From positions 496,001 to 560,000 of the forward strand of contig JARLJL010000006.1 in assembly GCA_031291235.1 (NCBI GenBank): a stretch of 64,000 nt of DNA. The letters are read 5' to 3'. Position 1 is the first letter of the stretch. Every line of letters begins with the position of its first letter. This DNA comes from Sulfuriferula sp. (lineage in GTDB: Bacteria; Pseudomonadota; Gammaproteobacteria; Burkholderiales; Sulfuriferulaceae). The notes under the pieces are model-generated. The model saw only the letters and a program-made list of their open reading frames with translations. It did no database searches and was not told the DNA's origin. A program made the translations under genes and the position numbers. Shown here piece after piece: positions 43,730 to 53,917 of this stretch.

Positions 43730-44611
43730 TCAATGCCGCGTCTTCCCCTCCTCCACCGCCGTCACATTCGGCAACCAAAGTTGCGCAGCATCGATGGGGT
43801 CGAAGCGGTAATGCCGGTTGCAGAATTCGCATTGCACTTCGATCTGGCCTTGCTCTTCCAGCACCGATTCGATTTCCTCGCGGCCCAGCATTTTGAGCAT
43901 ATCAGCGACGCGGGCGCGCGAGCAGGTGCATTCGAAGCGCAGCGCCTCGGAGTCGAACACACGCAAGTCTTCCTCGTGGAATAAGCGATGCAATATCGTT
44001 CTGGCGTCCAGCGTCAGCAACTCTTCGGCTTTCAGTGTGGCCGCCAGATGGCTGGCGCGGTTCCATGCGTCGGGGTCATTGTCCGGCTGATCGGGCAGCT
44101 TTTGTATCAATAGGCCGGCGGCGCAGGTTTCGTCAGATGCCAACACGATATGCGTATCGAGCTGCTCGGATTGGGTCATGTAATGCATCAGCGCGGCGGC
44201 AACGTCTACGCCTTCCAGCGGCACGATGCCTTGGTAGGCCTGTTTATCGGCACGGGCGGGGTCGAGGGTAATGACCAGACGGCCATTGCCCAGCAGATCG
44301 GCAAAATCGCCTTGCTCCAGATCGCCATCCCACTTAGCAGTTGCGCGCAAGGTATGCGCGGAAGTAGCCTCGACCACCAGTAATTTCACTGCGCCCTCGC
44401 CTTGCATCTGCACGATCATGCTGCCTTCAAATTTCAATGTCGCAATCAGCAATGCGGCAGCGGCCATCAACTCGCCGAGCAGGGTTTGCAAGGGCGCGGG
44501 GTAATCGGCGTGCTTGAGCACTTCACGCCATGTTTCGTCAAGGCTGACTAATTCGCCGCGCACCGCGGCATGTTCAAACATAAATCGGGTCAGGCTGTCG
44601 GTAGTATGCAT
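43730..44611 (-). CDS. hslO: Redox-regulated chaperone Hsp33
   Basis: This is a 293-residue protein. The N-terminal domain has LGELMAAAALLIATLKFEG and MIVQMQGEGAVKLLVVEA; the C-terminal redox switch has four Cys as CTC and CEFC (about residues 229-265). Zinc is bound when reduced; oxidation activates the chaperone. It converges with the ligase gene (51 bp gap) and diverges from tex. Confidence 0.95.
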   Translation of the reverse strand: MHTTDSLTRFMFEHAAVRGELVSLDETWREVLKHADYPAPLQTLLGELMAAAALLIATLKFEGSMIVQMQGEGAVKLLVVEATSAHTLRATAKWDGDLEQGDFADLLGNGRLVITLDPARADKQAYQGIVPLEGVDVAAALMHYMTQSEQLDTHIVLASDETCAAGLLIQKLPDQPDNDPDAWNRASHLAATLKAEELLTLDARTILHRLFHEEDLRVFDSEALRFECTCSRARVADMLKMLGREEIESVLEEQGQIEVQCEFCNRHYRFDPIDAAQLWLPNVTAVEEGKTRH

Positions 44612-44709
44612 GCTGAATCAATGAGTAACGGATAAGGTGTAATTATAGCGCTTGTCAGCCGATTGGACTTTATGCATAGTGGCGGTTTTTTTACGAACGC
44701 TCACACCAC

Positions 44710-47016
44710 ATGTTACCTGCGATAGAACAGCGCCTGGCCGCTGAAATGAATGTGCGCCCGCAACAAGTGATAGCTGCCGTCGCACTGCTGGATGAAGGGG
44801 CCACCGTACCGTTTATTTCGCGCTACCGCAAGGAAGCCACCGGCGGGCTGGACGATACGCAAATGCGCCATCTGGAAGAGCGACTGGGCTATATGCGCGA
44901 ACTGGAACTGCGCCGCAGTGCGATATTGGCCAGCATTACCGAGCAAGGCAAGCTCACGCCGGCGCTGCAGCACGAGATTGCACTAGCCGAATCAAAGCAG
45001 ACGCTGGAAGACCTCTATCTGCCATACAAGCAAAAGCGCCGCACCAAGGCGCAGATCGCCCGCGAAGCCGGATTGACACCGCTGGCCGACGCTCTGCTCA
45101 ATGATCCGACGCTGCAGCCGGAAACGGCCGCTGCAGCCTATATCGATGCCGACAAGGGCGTGATTGATGCCAAAGCTGCACTCGACGGCGCACGGCAAAT
45201 CCTGATGGAGCGTTTCGCCGAAGACGCCGCACTGCTGGCCCGACTGCGCGACCTGTTGTCCGCCGACGGCATCCTGGTCGCCACTGTCGCCGAGGGCAAG
45301 GAAACCGAGGGCGAAAAATTCCGTGATTATTTCGATTACAGCGAGCCGCTGAAAGCCATACCGCCGCACCGCGCGCTGGCCTTGTTCCGCGGGCGCAATG
45401 AGGAAATGCTGCGGGTTGCGCTCAAGCTGCCACAGGAGCTCAGCGAAACGCCGCAAAGCCACCCGGCCGAACAGATGATCGCCCAGCAATTCGGCATCAG
45501 CAACAAGCAGCGCGCAGCCGACCAGTGGCTGGCCGACACCGTGCGCTGGACCTGGCGCATCAAGCTCGCGCTGCATCTGGAACTGGAATTGCTCGGCGAT
45601 TTGCGCGAGCGCGCCGAAGCCGAAGCCATCCGCGTATTCGCCCGCAATCTGCACGACCTGCTGCTCGCCGCACCCGCCGGCTTGCGCACCACCATGGGCC
45701 TCGACCCCGGCATCCGTACCGGCGTCAAGGTCGCCGTGGTCGACGGCACCGGCAAGCTGCTCGACACCGCCACCGTGTACCCGCACGCCCCGCGCAACGA
45801 CTGGGATGGCACGCTGCATACGCTGGCCGCGCTGGCACAGAAGCATAACGTCGAACTCATCAGCATCGGCAACGGCACCGCCTCGCGCGAAACCGATCAG
45901 CTCGCAGCAGATTTAATTGCGCGACTGCCGCAATTGAACATGACCAAAGTGGTGGTTTCCGAAGCCGGCGCCTCGGTGTACTCGGCATCCGAATTCGCCG
46001 CGCATGAATTTCCGCAACTCGACGTCAGCCTGCGCGGCGCGGTATCCATCGCCCGCCGTTTGCAGGACCCGCTGGCCGAGCTGGTGAAGATCGACCCCAA
46101 ATCCATCGGCGTCGGCCAGTATCAGCACGATGTCAGCCAGTCCAAGCTGGCCAAAAGTCTCGACGCCGTGGTGGAGGACTGCGTCAACGCTGTCGGCGTC
46201 GATGTCAACAGCGCATCGATTCCGCTACTGGCACGCGTCTCCGGTTTATCCGCCGGCTTGGCAGAAAGCATCGTCAGCTACCGCGACCAGCACGGCCGCT
46301 TCGCCAGCCGCGCAGCATTAATGAAAGTGCCGCGTCTCGGCGCCAAGACCTTCGAACAGGCAGCCGGATTCCTGCGCGTGCGCGGCGATAATCCGCTCGA
46401 TGTTTGCGCCGTCCACCCCGAAGCCTACCCTGTTGCCGAACGCATCCTGCACGATCTGATGCAGCGCCTGCAGACCGGCAACCCCGCCGCGCTCATCGGT
46501 CAACCCGGCGTATTCAGCCAGATTGACGCCAAAGCCTACACCAATGAGGACTTCGGCCTGCCTACCGTGCAGGACATTCTGCGCGAGCTGGAAAAACCAG
46601 GCCGCGACCCGCGTCCCGCATTCAAGACTGCCACGTTCAAAGCAGGCATTGCCGCGATCGGCGACCTGCAGCCGGGCATGGTACTGGAAGGGGTGGTTAC
46701 CAATGTCACCAACTTCGGCGCGTTCGTCGACATCGGCGTGCATCAGGATGGTCTGGTACACATTTCCGCACTTGCCGATACATTTGTAAAAGACCCGCAC
46801 AGCATCGTCAAGGCAGGTGATGTAGTCAAGGTCAAAGTGCAGGAAGTCGATGCCCAGCGCAAACGCATCGCACTGACCATGCGTCTGCAGGATACCGTTG
46901 CTCCACGCGCAACATCGTCAGCCAAGCCGGTCAAGCCGACACGGCAGGCAGCCGCGCCAGCCGCAAGCGGGGCCATGGCCGACGCACTGGCAAGGGCGAT
47001 GAAAAACGGACGTTAA
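44710..47016 (+). CDS. tex: Transcription accessory protein Tex
   Basis: This is a 768-residue RNA-binding protein. The N-terminal helical part has [20 protein letters not shown]; the YqgF/RuvC-like region has [21 protein letters not shown]; a HhH part ([19 protein letters not shown] and [20 protein letters not shown]) follows; the C-terminal S1 domain (about residues 650-725) reads [20 protein letters not shown] and GLVHIS. The last about 35 residues are Lys/Ala-rich. Domain order and length match Tex. It is divergent from hslO. Confidence 0.96.
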   Translation: MLPAIEQRLAAEMNVRPQQVIAAVALLDEGATVPFISRYRKEATGGLDDTQMRHLEERLGYMRELELRRSAILASITEQGKLTPALQHEIALAESKQTLEDLYLPYKQKRRTKAQIAREAGLTPLADALLNDPTLQPETAAAAYIDADKGVIDAKAALDGARQILMERFAEDAALLARLRDLLSADGILVATVAEGKETEGEKFRDYFDYSEPLKAIPPHRALALFRGRNEEMLRVALKLPQELSETPQSHPAEQMIAQQFGISNKQRAADQWLADTVRWTWRIKLALHLELELLGDLRERAEAEAIRVFARNLHDLLLAAPAGLRTTMGLDPGIRTGVKVAVVDGTGKLLDTATVYPHAPRNDWDGTLHTLAALAQKHNVELISIGNGTASRETDQLAADLIARLPQLNMTKVVVSEAGASVYSASEFAAHEFPQLDVSLRGAVSIARRLQDPLAELVKIDPKSIGVGQYQHDVSQSKLAKSLDAVVEDCVNAVGVDVNSASIPLLARVSGLSAGLAESIVSYRDQHGRFASRAALMKVPRLGAKTFEQAAGFLRVRGDNPLDVCAVHPEAYPVAERILHDLMQRLQTGNPAALIGQPGVFSQIDAKAYTNEDFGLPTVQDILRELEKPGRDPRPAFKTATFKAGIAAIGDLQPGMVLEGVVTNVTNFGAFVDIGVHQDGLVHISALADTFVKDPHSIVKAGDVVKVKVQEVDAQRKRIALTMRLQDTVAPRATSSAKPVKPTRQAAAPAASGAMADALARAMKNGR

Positions 47017-47031
47017 GGAAAAGCAGGCAAT

Positions 47032-47063
47032 AAAAAAGCGCGACTGCAAAGGTCGCGCTTTTT
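47032..47063. terminator. Bidirectional terminator, tex/HiPIP
   Basis: AAAAAAGCGCGAC (47032-47044) pairs with GTCGCGCTTTTT (47052-47063). The A-run on one side and the T-run on the other serve both convergent genes. Confidence 0.88.
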
Positions 47064-47084
47064 AAGTACCAAACAACTATTGCA

Positions 47085-47354
47085 TCAGGCCTTGGGCGAG
47101 AATACCAGACACCAGCCTTTAGGACTGATATCGCCTTCGATAACTTTGCATTCCGGCTTTTTGCCAGGAATGAACTGTACGCACTTGTCGCACTCCGCTG
47201 CGCCTTTAGGCGTATCCTGATACTGCATCGCGGCCTTGGCCATTTTGGCAGCCGCAGCTTCCTTGCTCACTACCACTGCAGGTACAACGGCGATACTCGC
47301 CAACAATGCAGCACCTTTCAGAAACGAACGACGCGAAACTGATTGATCTTTCAT
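47085..47354 (-). CDS. High-potential iron-sulfur protein (HiPIP)
   Basis: This is an 89-residue protein. ATG 47354 is favoured (GGAGG upstream, and the Tat signal starts there). The Tat motif is SRRSFLKGA, followed by a hydrophobic stretch and a cleavage site in AAAA. The four cluster ligands are Cys55, Cys58, Cys69 and Cys82 (CDKC, PEC, GWC). HiPIPs carry electrons in the periplasm of photosynthetic and sulfur- or iron-oxidising proteobacteria, which supports the lithotroph-like assignment of the host. Confidence 0.92.
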   Translation of the reverse strand: MKDQSVSRRSFLKGAALLASIAVVPAVVVSKEAAAAKMAKAAMQYQDTPKGAAECDKCVQFIPGKKPECKVIEGDISPKGWCLVFSPKA

Positions 47355-47430
47355 ATTTTCCAATCCTCCCGATATCAAAAAGAAATAACAATATTACCGT
47401 TCGCTAATTTATGCCCCCAGCCCCGCCTTG

Positions 47431-48063
47431 TCAATAAGCTACTTGTACCGGGTCCAGACTCCTCCACAAATACCATGTGGCAACCGAGCGCCAGGGCCGC
47501 CATAGTTCGCCGTGCAAGCGCAACCGGGCTTTGGAGTGCGGCAAGGTATGCGGATAATGCAGCGCTATCGCTCGTTGCAGGCCGATATCGTCTACCGGCA
47601 GCACATCCGGACGCAGCAGGTTGAACATCAGGAACATCTCTGCGCTCCACTGCCCTATGCCGCGGATTTGCGTGAGGCTGGCGATGATTTCGGCATCCGT
47701 CATCGCATTCCAGCTATCCGGCGTAACCAGCCCTGTGACGAAATGCCGCGCCAGATCGTGCAAATATTCAACCTTGCGCTGCGAATAACCGCAAGCCCGT
47801 AAATCCGCAACCGATTGCGCCGCAATATCGGCAGGCGTAACTGCGCTCAGATTGCGCAAGCGCTGCCATATGGTATCGGCCGCCTTGATCGAAATCTGCT
47901 GGCCGGTAATCGCCCGCGCCAATGTCTCGAACGCATCGCCGCGGCTTTGCAGTTGCACATTGGGGAAACGCGCGATCAATTCCGCCATGACCGCATCGGT
48001 CTGCGCCAGCTGCATGGTTGCCAATGACCAATAGTCGGGCTGGAGATGATTGGCATCGCTCAT
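47431..48063 (-). CDS. DNA-3-methyladenine glycosylase II, AlkA-type
   Basis: This is a 210-residue HhH-GPD protein. Motifs: FETLARAITGQQISIKAADTI, the hairpin LTQIRGIGQWSAEMFLMF (with catalytic-region Trp/Ser in the usual place) and DVLPVDDIGLQRAI, which holds the catalytic Asp. The C-terminus is WRSVATWYLWRSLD. It lacks the N-terminal extension of E. coli AlkA, resembling the short Gram-negative or yeast MAG type. It would excise alkylated purines. Confidence 0.92.
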   Translation of the reverse strand: MSDANHLQPDYWSLATMQLAQTDAVMAELIARFPNVQLQSRGDAFETLARAITGQQISIKAADTIWQRLRNLSAVTPADIAAQSVADLRACGYSQRKVEYLHDLARHFVTGLVTPDSWNAMTDAEIIASLTQIRGIGQWSAEMFLMFNLLRPDVLPVDDIGLQRAIALHYPHTLPHSKARLRLHGELWRPWRSVATWYLWRSLDPVQVAY

Positions 48064-48086
48064 GGCATAGTTGCGCCCATATTATT

Positions 48087-48413
48087 TTATTTGTACATGC
48101 CCAGATGTACCCGAATCGCGTCTTCAACCGCCATCATGTCCGGCTTGGACAAGGTATCGAACTGACTCTTCAAACGCACTTTGTCCGCTGCCATAATCTG
48201 GTCGGCCATGGCCTTGCCCTGTTTACCTGCAATGCTGACCAGCGCCTCGCCGGGGTACTGCCGATCGGCGTTACTGGTCAACGGCACGACAACAACCCGC
48301 GCCAGATTCCGGTTAGCTGCATCATTACTGACAATCACCGCCGGGCGCGTCTTGCGAATCTCGCTACCTACAGCAGGATCGAACTCCACCCACCAGACTT
48401 CACCGCGCTTCAT
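48087..48413 (-). CDS. mazF: MazF/PemK-like endoribonuclease toxin
   Basis: This is a 108-residue protein beginning MKRGEVWWVEFDPAVGSEIR, with KTRPAVIVSND and VVVVPLTSN, the classic PemK/MazF fold. The Arg and Thr catalytic positions in these motifs are present. ATG 48413 lies within the end of the antitoxin gene (14-base overlap); the longer upstream frame is rejected. It cleaves mRNA at specific short motifs, which are unknown here. Confidence 0.93.
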   Translation of the reverse strand: MKRGEVWWVEFDPAVGSEIRKTRPAVIVSNDAANRNLARVVVVPLTSNADRQYPGEALVSIAGKQGKAMADQIMAADKVRLKSQFDTLSKPDMMAVEDAIRVHLGMYK

Positions 48414-48630
48414 CAGCCATGTCCCCGATAAGCGCATTACTCCACTCACCTGCCTCGGCCTCGCGTTCCTTGTCGGCAGCCATTGCCCGATATCCCTCAT
48501 CCAGCACGCCATCCAGCACATATGGTCGAACCAGGTCCTCGATGAACTGACTTATGCGCCGCTTGCCGACAGTCCTGTACAACCCCTCATACACTACCTC
48601 ATCAAGTGTAATCGTCATTTTTTTATGCAT
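48400..48630 (-). CDS. mazE: MazE-like RHH antitoxin
   Basis: This is a 76-residue protein. MHKKMTITLDEVVYEGLYRT and GKRRISQFIEDLVRPYV form a ribbon-helix-helix domain; the acidic C-terminus (AEAGEWSNALIGDMADEAR) is the toxin-binding part. GGAG lies 7 bases upstream of ATG 48630. The C-terminal codons overlap mazF. Two palindromes upstream are probable operators. Confidence 0.85.
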   Translation of the reverse strand: MHKKMTITLDEVVYEGLYRTVGKRRISQFIEDLVRPYVLDGVLDEGYRAMAADKEREAEAGEWSNALIGDMADEAR

Positions 48631-48645
48631 ACTGCTCTCCTAAAC

Positions 48646-48673
48646 ACGTTATACGTATAACGTACAATTGTAC
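48646..48673 (-). promoter_or_regulatory. Twin palindromic operators of mazEF
   Basis: ACGTTATACGTATAACGT (48646-48663) is a perfect 18-bp palindrome and GTACAATTGTAC (48662-48673) a perfect 12-bp one, overlapping by two bases. They lie 16-43 bases before the mazE start, over the probable -10. Confidence 0.75.
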
Positions 48674-48813
48674 CTATTCTAGCAGATTTCGGCAAAATAC
48701 CGGCGTACTCAAACTTTGGATTTATCATAGCTCCCGGAAACATTTGGCATATACTAATCATTAAACAAATAACAATAACGAAATACAATATGAAATAAGC
48801 CTTGGAGGTTTAA

Positions 48814-51246
48814 ATGCATAGTTATATCCGCTGGTTTGAAGATATCGGTATTGATGACATTCCTCTGGTCGGCGGCAAAAACGCCTCACTCGGCGAGATG
48901 TACCGAGAATTGACCAGCCAGGGCGTAAAAGTACCCAACGGCTTTGCCATTACCGCTACGGCCTATCGCGACCTGCTGGCTCAACCCGGCGTCAGCGAGG
49001 CTTTGCACGAGGCACTCGACGAACTCGATCCAAACGACGTCGCCGACCTCGCCCGCCGCGGTGCGCGCGCACGCGAGATCGTTTATAACGCACCGCTTTC
49101 CGCCGACATTAGCGCCCACATACTGCTGTCGTATACCCAGCTCAAAGCCGAATACGGCGACGGCCTCAGTCTCGCGGTACGCAGCTCGGCCACAGCCGAA
49201 GACCTGCCCACCGCCAGCTTCGCCGGACAGCAGGATACCTACCTCAACATCAGCGGCGACGACGCGCTGATCGAGGCCTGCAAACGCTGTTTCGCCAGCC
49301 TGTTTACCGACCGCGCGATCCACTATCGCGTCGATCAGGGCTTCGACCATTTCAAGATTGCACTGTCTATCGGCGTAATGAAAATGGTGCGATCCGACCT
49401 CGCCGCTTCTGGCGTCATGTTTTCGCTCGATACCGAAACCGGGTTTCGCGATGTCGTATTCATCACAGCAGCCTACGGCCTCGGCGAAAACGTGGTGCAG
49501 GGTGCGGTCGAGCCGGATGAGTTTTACGTCCACAAGCCCACTTTCAGCCAGGGCCATCGCATGGTACTGCGCCGCCGGCTGGGCGGCAAAAAGATCAAGA
49601 TGACCTACACCGCCGCTGCAGGCAGCGTCACCACGCACAACGTGCCGACCCCGGCAGCCGACCAGGCGCGTTTTTGCATCAGCGACGATGACGTGCTGAC
49701 ACTAGCCGACTATGCGCTGACCGTGGAACGGCACTACTCCGGGAAAATCGGCCACGACCGGCCCATGGATATGGAGTGGGCAAAAGACGGACTCGACGGT
49801 CAGCTGTACATGGTGCAGGCACGCCCGGAAACCGTCGCTTCGCAACAGGCAAGCAACATGCTGGAAGCATTCCACCTGGACGGCAGCGGCGAAGTCGCCA
49901 TTACCGGCCGCGCCGTCGGCGGGCGCATCGCTAGCGGACACGTCAGAGTAATCGACGATGTCGCCCATCTGGCCGAATTCCGCGCCGGCGAAATCCTCGT
50001 CGCCGATAACACTTCGCCGGACTGGGAGCCGGTGATGAAGATCGCCGCTGCCATCGTCACCAATCGCGGCGGGCGCACCTGTCACGCCGCCATCATCGCG
50101 CGCGAACTCGGCATTCCCGCCATTGTCGGTGCCGACCACGCCACCGCGGCGCTAACAACCGGCGAATCGGCCACAGTCTCTTGCGCCGAAGGCGAGATCG
50201 GTTATGTATATCGCGACACCATTCCTTTTCACGTCGAACAGACCGACCTCTCGCAGCTGGCACGCCCGGCGACGGAAATCATGATCAATATCGGCAACCC
50301 GGATATGGCATTTAAAACCGCGCAACTGCCGAATGACGGCGTCGGTCTGGCGCGCATGGAATTTATCATCACCCAGGCCATCAAGGCCCACCCGATGGCA
50401 CTGCTCTACCCCGAACGCATTGCCGACCCGGCCGTGCGCGAACGCATTGCCGCGCTCACGCAGACTTATGCCAGCGGCGCGGATTTCTTCATCCAGCGTC
50501 TGGCCGAGGGCGTCGGCACGCTGGCCGCCGCGTTTTATCCCAAACCCGTGGTCATGCGCATGTCCGACTTCAAATCCAACGAATATGCATCGCTGCTCGG
50601 CGGCAAGGATTTCGAGCCGGACGAAGCCAACCCCATGATCGGTTTTCGCGGCGCGTCGCGCTACGCCCACCCGGCTTACGCCGACGGCTTCCGGCTGGAA
50701 TGTCTGGCCATGAAACGGGTACGCGAAGACATGGGGCTGACCAACGTGATACTCATGCTGCCGTTCGTGCGCCGCGTAGCCGAAGCCGATGCGGTGCTGG
50801 CGAAAATGGCGGAATTCGGCCTCAAGCGCGGCGACAACGGCTTGCAAATTTACGCCATGTGCGAAGTGCCGAACAACGTCATCCTGATCGATCAGTTTGC
50901 TTCGCGTTTCGACGGTTTTTCCATCGGCTCCAACGACCTTACCCAGCTCACGCTGGGAGTAGACCGCGACAGCGAGATCGTCGCCTTCGATTACGACGAG
51001 CGCGACGATGGCGTCAAGGTCATGATACGGCTGGCAGTGGAGGGCTGTCGCCGCAACGGCATCCATTCCGGCCTGTGCGGCCAAGCGCCGTCCGATTACC
51101 CGGAGATGGCCGAATTCCTGGTCGAGCTCGGCATCGATTCGATCAGTCTCAACCCGGACAGCGTGCTTGCCACCACCCGTCGCATACTCGCGCTGGAAAC
51201 CAGACTGGGACGAACATCCCGCACACAGATGGGAGTAGCAGCATGA
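48814..51246 (+). CDS. ppsA: Phosphoenolpyruvate synthase
   Basis: This is an 810-residue enzyme making PEP from pyruvate, ATP and water. N-terminal nucleotide-binding region: IPLVGGKNASLGEMY and AVRSSATAEDLPTASFAGQ. The phosphohistidine domain reads NRGGRTCHAAIIARELGIP with His424; the C-terminal TIM barrel has GIHSGLCGQAPSDYPEMAEF and the catalytic Cys. Length and motifs match PpsA rather than PpdK. GGAGG lies 6 bases upstream of ATG. The stop overlaps the next gene. In an autotroph or lithotroph it feeds gluconeogenesis. Confidence 0.97.
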   Translation: MHSYIRWFEDIGIDDIPLVGGKNASLGEMYRELTSQGVKVPNGFAITATAYRDLLAQPGVSEALHEALDELDPNDVADLARRGARAREIVYNAPLSADISAHILLSYTQLKAEYGDGLSLAVRSSATAEDLPTASFAGQQDTYLNISGDDALIEACKRCFASLFTDRAIHYRVDQGFDHFKIALSIGVMKMVRSDLAASGVMFSLDTETGFRDVVFITAAYGLGENVVQGAVEPDEFYVHKPTFSQGHRMVLRRRLGGKKIKMTYTAAAGSVTTHNVPTPAADQARFCISDDDVLTLADYALTVERHYSGKIGHDRPMDMEWAKDGLDGQLYMVQARPETVASQQASNMLEAFHLDGSGEVAITGRAVGGRIASGHVRVIDDVAHLAEFRAGEILVADNTSPDWEPVMKIAAAIVTNRGGRTCHAAIIARELGIPAIVGADHATAALTTGESATVSCAEGEIGYVYRDTIPFHVEQTDLSQLARPATEIMINIGNPDMAFKTAQLPNDGVGLARMEFIITQAIKAHPMALLYPERIADPAVRERIAALTQTYASGADFFIQRLAEGVGTLAAAFYPKPVVMRMSDFKSNEYASLLGGKDFEPDEANPMIGFRGASRYAHPAYADGFRLECLAMKRVREDMGLTNVILMLPFVRRVAEADAVLAKMAEFGLKRGDNGLQIYAMCEVPNNVILIDQFASRFDGFSIGSNDLTQLTLGVDRDSEIVAFDYDERDDGVKVMIRLAVEGCRRNGIHSGLCGQAPSDYPEMAEFLVELGIDSISLNPDSVLATTRRILALETRLGRTSRTQMGVAA

Positions 51247-52628
51247 ATCTGTCATTTCACGGCGCCGACCGCGGCGTAACCGGCTCCTGCCACATGGTGA
51301 CCTGCGCCGGCAAAAACATCCTGATCGATTGCGGCATGTATCAGGGCGGACACGAGCTGGATGAGGAAAATGCCGAACCGTTCGGCTTCGACCCCGCCGA
51401 TATCGATTACGTGCTGCTCACCCACGCCCATCTGGACCACTGCGGACGTTTACCGCTGCTGGTCAAGCGCGGTTTTCGCGGCGAAATCGTCACCACTGCC
51501 GCCACCCGCGCACTGGCGCGCGTAGTGATGATGGATGCCGCCGGTCTGCAGGAAGACGAAGCGCGTTACCGTGCACGCAAACACAAGCGCCATGGCGAAC
51601 AGAATGCCGACGAGCCGCTCTACACTACGCTGGACGCACTCAATACGCTGGAATACTTCGGCCGTAGCGCCCGATACGGCGTACCGCTGGACATCGCGCC
51701 CGGCATCATCGCCACTTTTCTGGATGCCGGCCATATACTCGGCTCGGCCAGCGTATTGATGGATCTCACTGAAGGCACCAAACACTGCACGGTCGCTTTC
51801 TCCGGCGATCTCGGCAACGCCGGCAGGAAGCTGCTGCACGACCCGGTACCGCCGCTGCACGCCGACGTCGTAGTCATGGAAACGACTTACGGCGACCGCC
51901 TGCACAAATCGCTGACAGCATCGATCGCCGAACTATATCAGGCCATTAACGATGCGCTACAGCGCGGCGGCAACATCATCATCCCCACTTTCGCGCTGGA
52001 GCGCACACAGGAGCTGTTGTATTTTCTGCGCGAGGGGATAGAACAAGGCGAATTACCGCGTTCCATGCAGGTATTTCTGGATTCGCCGATGGCGATTTCA
52101 GCTACCGAAATATTCAGGCATTTTCCGGACTGCTACAAGAAAACCGCTACCGCACTGTTTCGCCAGGGCCACGACCCGTTCAGCCTGCCGGGGCTGCACT
52201 TTACCCGCGAAACGGCGCAAAGCATGGCCATCAACACAATTGCCGGCGGCGCAATCATCATGGCCGGATCGGGCATGTGCACCGGCGGCCGGGTACGCCA
52301 TCATCTCAAGCACAACCTGTGGCGCAACGATTCCAGCGTGATCTTCGTCGGCTTTGCCGCACAAGGCACGCTGGCGCGGCAGATCATCGACGGCGCGAAG
52401 ACTGTCAAAATTTTCGGCGAAGAGATTGCAGTCAAAGCCAGGGTCTATACCATCAACGGCTTTTCCGCCCATGCCGACCGCGACGAGCTGCTGGCCTGGC
52501 ATCATCACATCAAGCCGGCGCGTACCTTTCTGGTACACGGCGAAGAAACAGTAATGCAGTCGTTCGGCGGGCTATTGAAAAACACCGAAGTTTACATGCC
52601 CATGCGCAACCAGGTTTTCGCCCTCTGA
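51243..52628 (+). CDS. Metallo-beta-lactamase/beta-CASP RNA-processing-type hydrolase
   Basis: This is a 461-residue protein. The metal site is THAHLDHCGRLP; the beta-CASP part has METTYGDRLH, IIPTFALERTQELLYF, FLDSPMA, and the C-terminal metal-binding NGFSAHADRDELL and FLVHGEE. This is the RNase J/CPSF73-like class (YSH1-type), often annotated as exonuclease of the beta-lactamase fold. ATG 51243 overlaps the ppsA stop. The pairing with ppsA is seen in various proteobacteria but the biological substrate is unclear. Confidence 0.88.
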   Translation: MNLSFHGADRGVTGSCHMVTCAGKNILIDCGMYQGGHELDEENAEPFGFDPADIDYVLLTHAHLDHCGRLPLLVKRGFRGEIVTTAATRALARVVMMDAAGLQEDEARYRARKHKRHGEQNADEPLYTTLDALNTLEYFGRSARYGVPLDIAPGIIATFLDAGHILGSASVLMDLTEGTKHCTVAFSGDLGNAGRKLLHDPVPPLHADVVVMETTYGDRLHKSLTASIAELYQAINDALQRGGNIIIPTFALERTQELLYFLREGIEQGELPRSMQVFLDSPMAISATEIFRHFPDCYKKTATALFRQGHDPFSLPGLHFTRETAQSMAINTIAGGAIIMAGSGMCTGGRVRHHLKHNLWRNDSSVIFVGFAAQGTLARQIIDGAKTVKIFGEEIAVKARVYTINGFSAHADRDELLAWHHHIKPARTFLVHGEETVMQSFGGLLKNTEVYMPMRNQVFAL

Positions 52629-52632
52629 CACC

Positions 52633-53904
52633 ATGACGCTATTTACCTTGCCTGAAATCCCCCCCATGCTGGTGGCGCTCGTCGCCACCGTAGCGTTCGG
52701 GTTCGTTATCGGACTGGAAGTCCACAGCTACCGCCGCGCCAGAAATCAGGATCTGGGCTTCGGCACCACGCGCACCCTGACATTGCTGGCGGTCATGGGA
52801 TTCGTGCTTGCCGTGCTCGACCCCAGCTTGCAACTGTTCATGGGCGGCCTGCTCATCATCGCCGGATTGCTGGCGCTGCAATACTGGCACCGGCTGGCCG
52901 CAGGGGAGCAAAGCCTGCTGCCGACGTTCATTGGCTTGCTGACCTATCTGCTGGGCCCGCTGGCGCTGCAACAGCCTCTATGGCTGATGATCCTGTACGT
53001 CGTGGTGGTGCTGATACTGCTCGGCGAAAAGCCCGGCATCCGCCACTTCTCCGACACCTTCCGCAGCACAGAGGCCGTGACGCTGGCCAAATTCATGATC
53101 ATGGCGGGGCTGATACTGCCCATGCTGCCGGACCAGCCCATTGCCAGTTTCATCAGCGTCACCTATAGCCAGCTATGGCTCTCGGTGGTCGTGGTGTCGA
53201 GCATCTCCTACCTCAGCTACGTCGCGCAAACCTATTTCTTCCCCAATAACGGCGTGCTGCTGGCCGGCATACTCGGCGGACTGTATTCCAGCACCGCGGC
53301 CACTGTCGTACTCAGCCGACGTGCGCAAAGCGCCGGTGCCAATGACCGGCTATACGCACCGGCCATTATTCTGGCGACAGCAATGATGTATATACGGCTG
53401 ATGGCGCTGATCCTCATCCTCGGCCATACTGCCATGGCGCTGCAACTGGCAGTCCCCTTTACCGTCATTGTGATCGCGTCGCTACTCATTGCCTGGCGGC
53501 TGTACCGCCGCGTAGCCGGCATCAGCAATAAGGACGACGACATGACTACGCCCGCGCGCCACCCGCTGGAATTCTCCACCGCCGTGCTGTTCGCCGTGTT
53601 ATTCGTATTCTTTGCCGGGCTGACGCAGGCAGTCATCGCCCACTACGGCAGCGCCGGCTTGCACTGGCTGTCGTTCGCCATCGGCTTCAGCGATATCGAC
53701 CCATTTATCCTCGCCTTGCTGGCGGGCAAATACAGCATAGACCTGAACACGATTACCGCAGCCATCATCATCGCTACCGCCAGCAACAATCTGCTCAAGG
53801 CCGCCTACACCATCGGCCTGGCACGCAATCGCATGGTCGTGCCGGCTGCGCTGTGGCTAGGCTTGACCGGCATCATTTCCATCAGTTACGTTTATCTGAA
53901 ATAA
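52633..53904 (+). CDS. MgtC/SapB-DUF4010 membrane protein
   Basis: This is a 423-residue protein with about 12 membrane helices. The first part ([34 protein letters not shown]) is an MgtC/SapB-like segment; the second ([29 protein letters not shown], and [19 protein letters not shown]) is the DUF4010 domain. It is likely a transporter, possibly for ions, but no substrate is known. It lies 4 bp after the beta-CASP gene and 13 bp before cbpA, so the group may be one operon. Confidence 0.85.
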   Translation: MTLFTLPEIPPMLVALVATVAFGFVIGLEVHSYRRARNQDLGFGTTRTLTLLAVMGFVLAVLDPSLQLFMGGLLIIAGLLALQYWHRLAAGEQSLLPTFIGLLTYLLGPLALQQPLWLMILYVVVVLILLGEKPGIRHFSDTFRSTEAVTLAKFMIMAGLILPMLPDQPIASFISVTYSQLWLSVVVVSSISYLSYVAQTYFFPNNGVLLAGILGGLYSSTAATVVLSRRAQSAGANDRLYAPAIILATAMMYIRLMALILILGHTAMALQLAVPFTVIVIASLLIAWRLYRRVAGISNKDDDMTTPARHPLEFSTAVLFAVLFVFFAGLTQAVIAHYGSAGLHWLSFAIGFSDIDPFILALLAGKYSIDLNTITAAIIIATASNNLLKAAYTIGLARNRMVVPAALWLGLTGIISISYVYLK

Positions 53905-53917
53905 CCAGGGGTACATC

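Noticed and set aside
50152-51255. 367-codon frame on - inside ppsA
   Set aside because: Antisense to a fully supported enzyme gene; product of high-GC codon bias.
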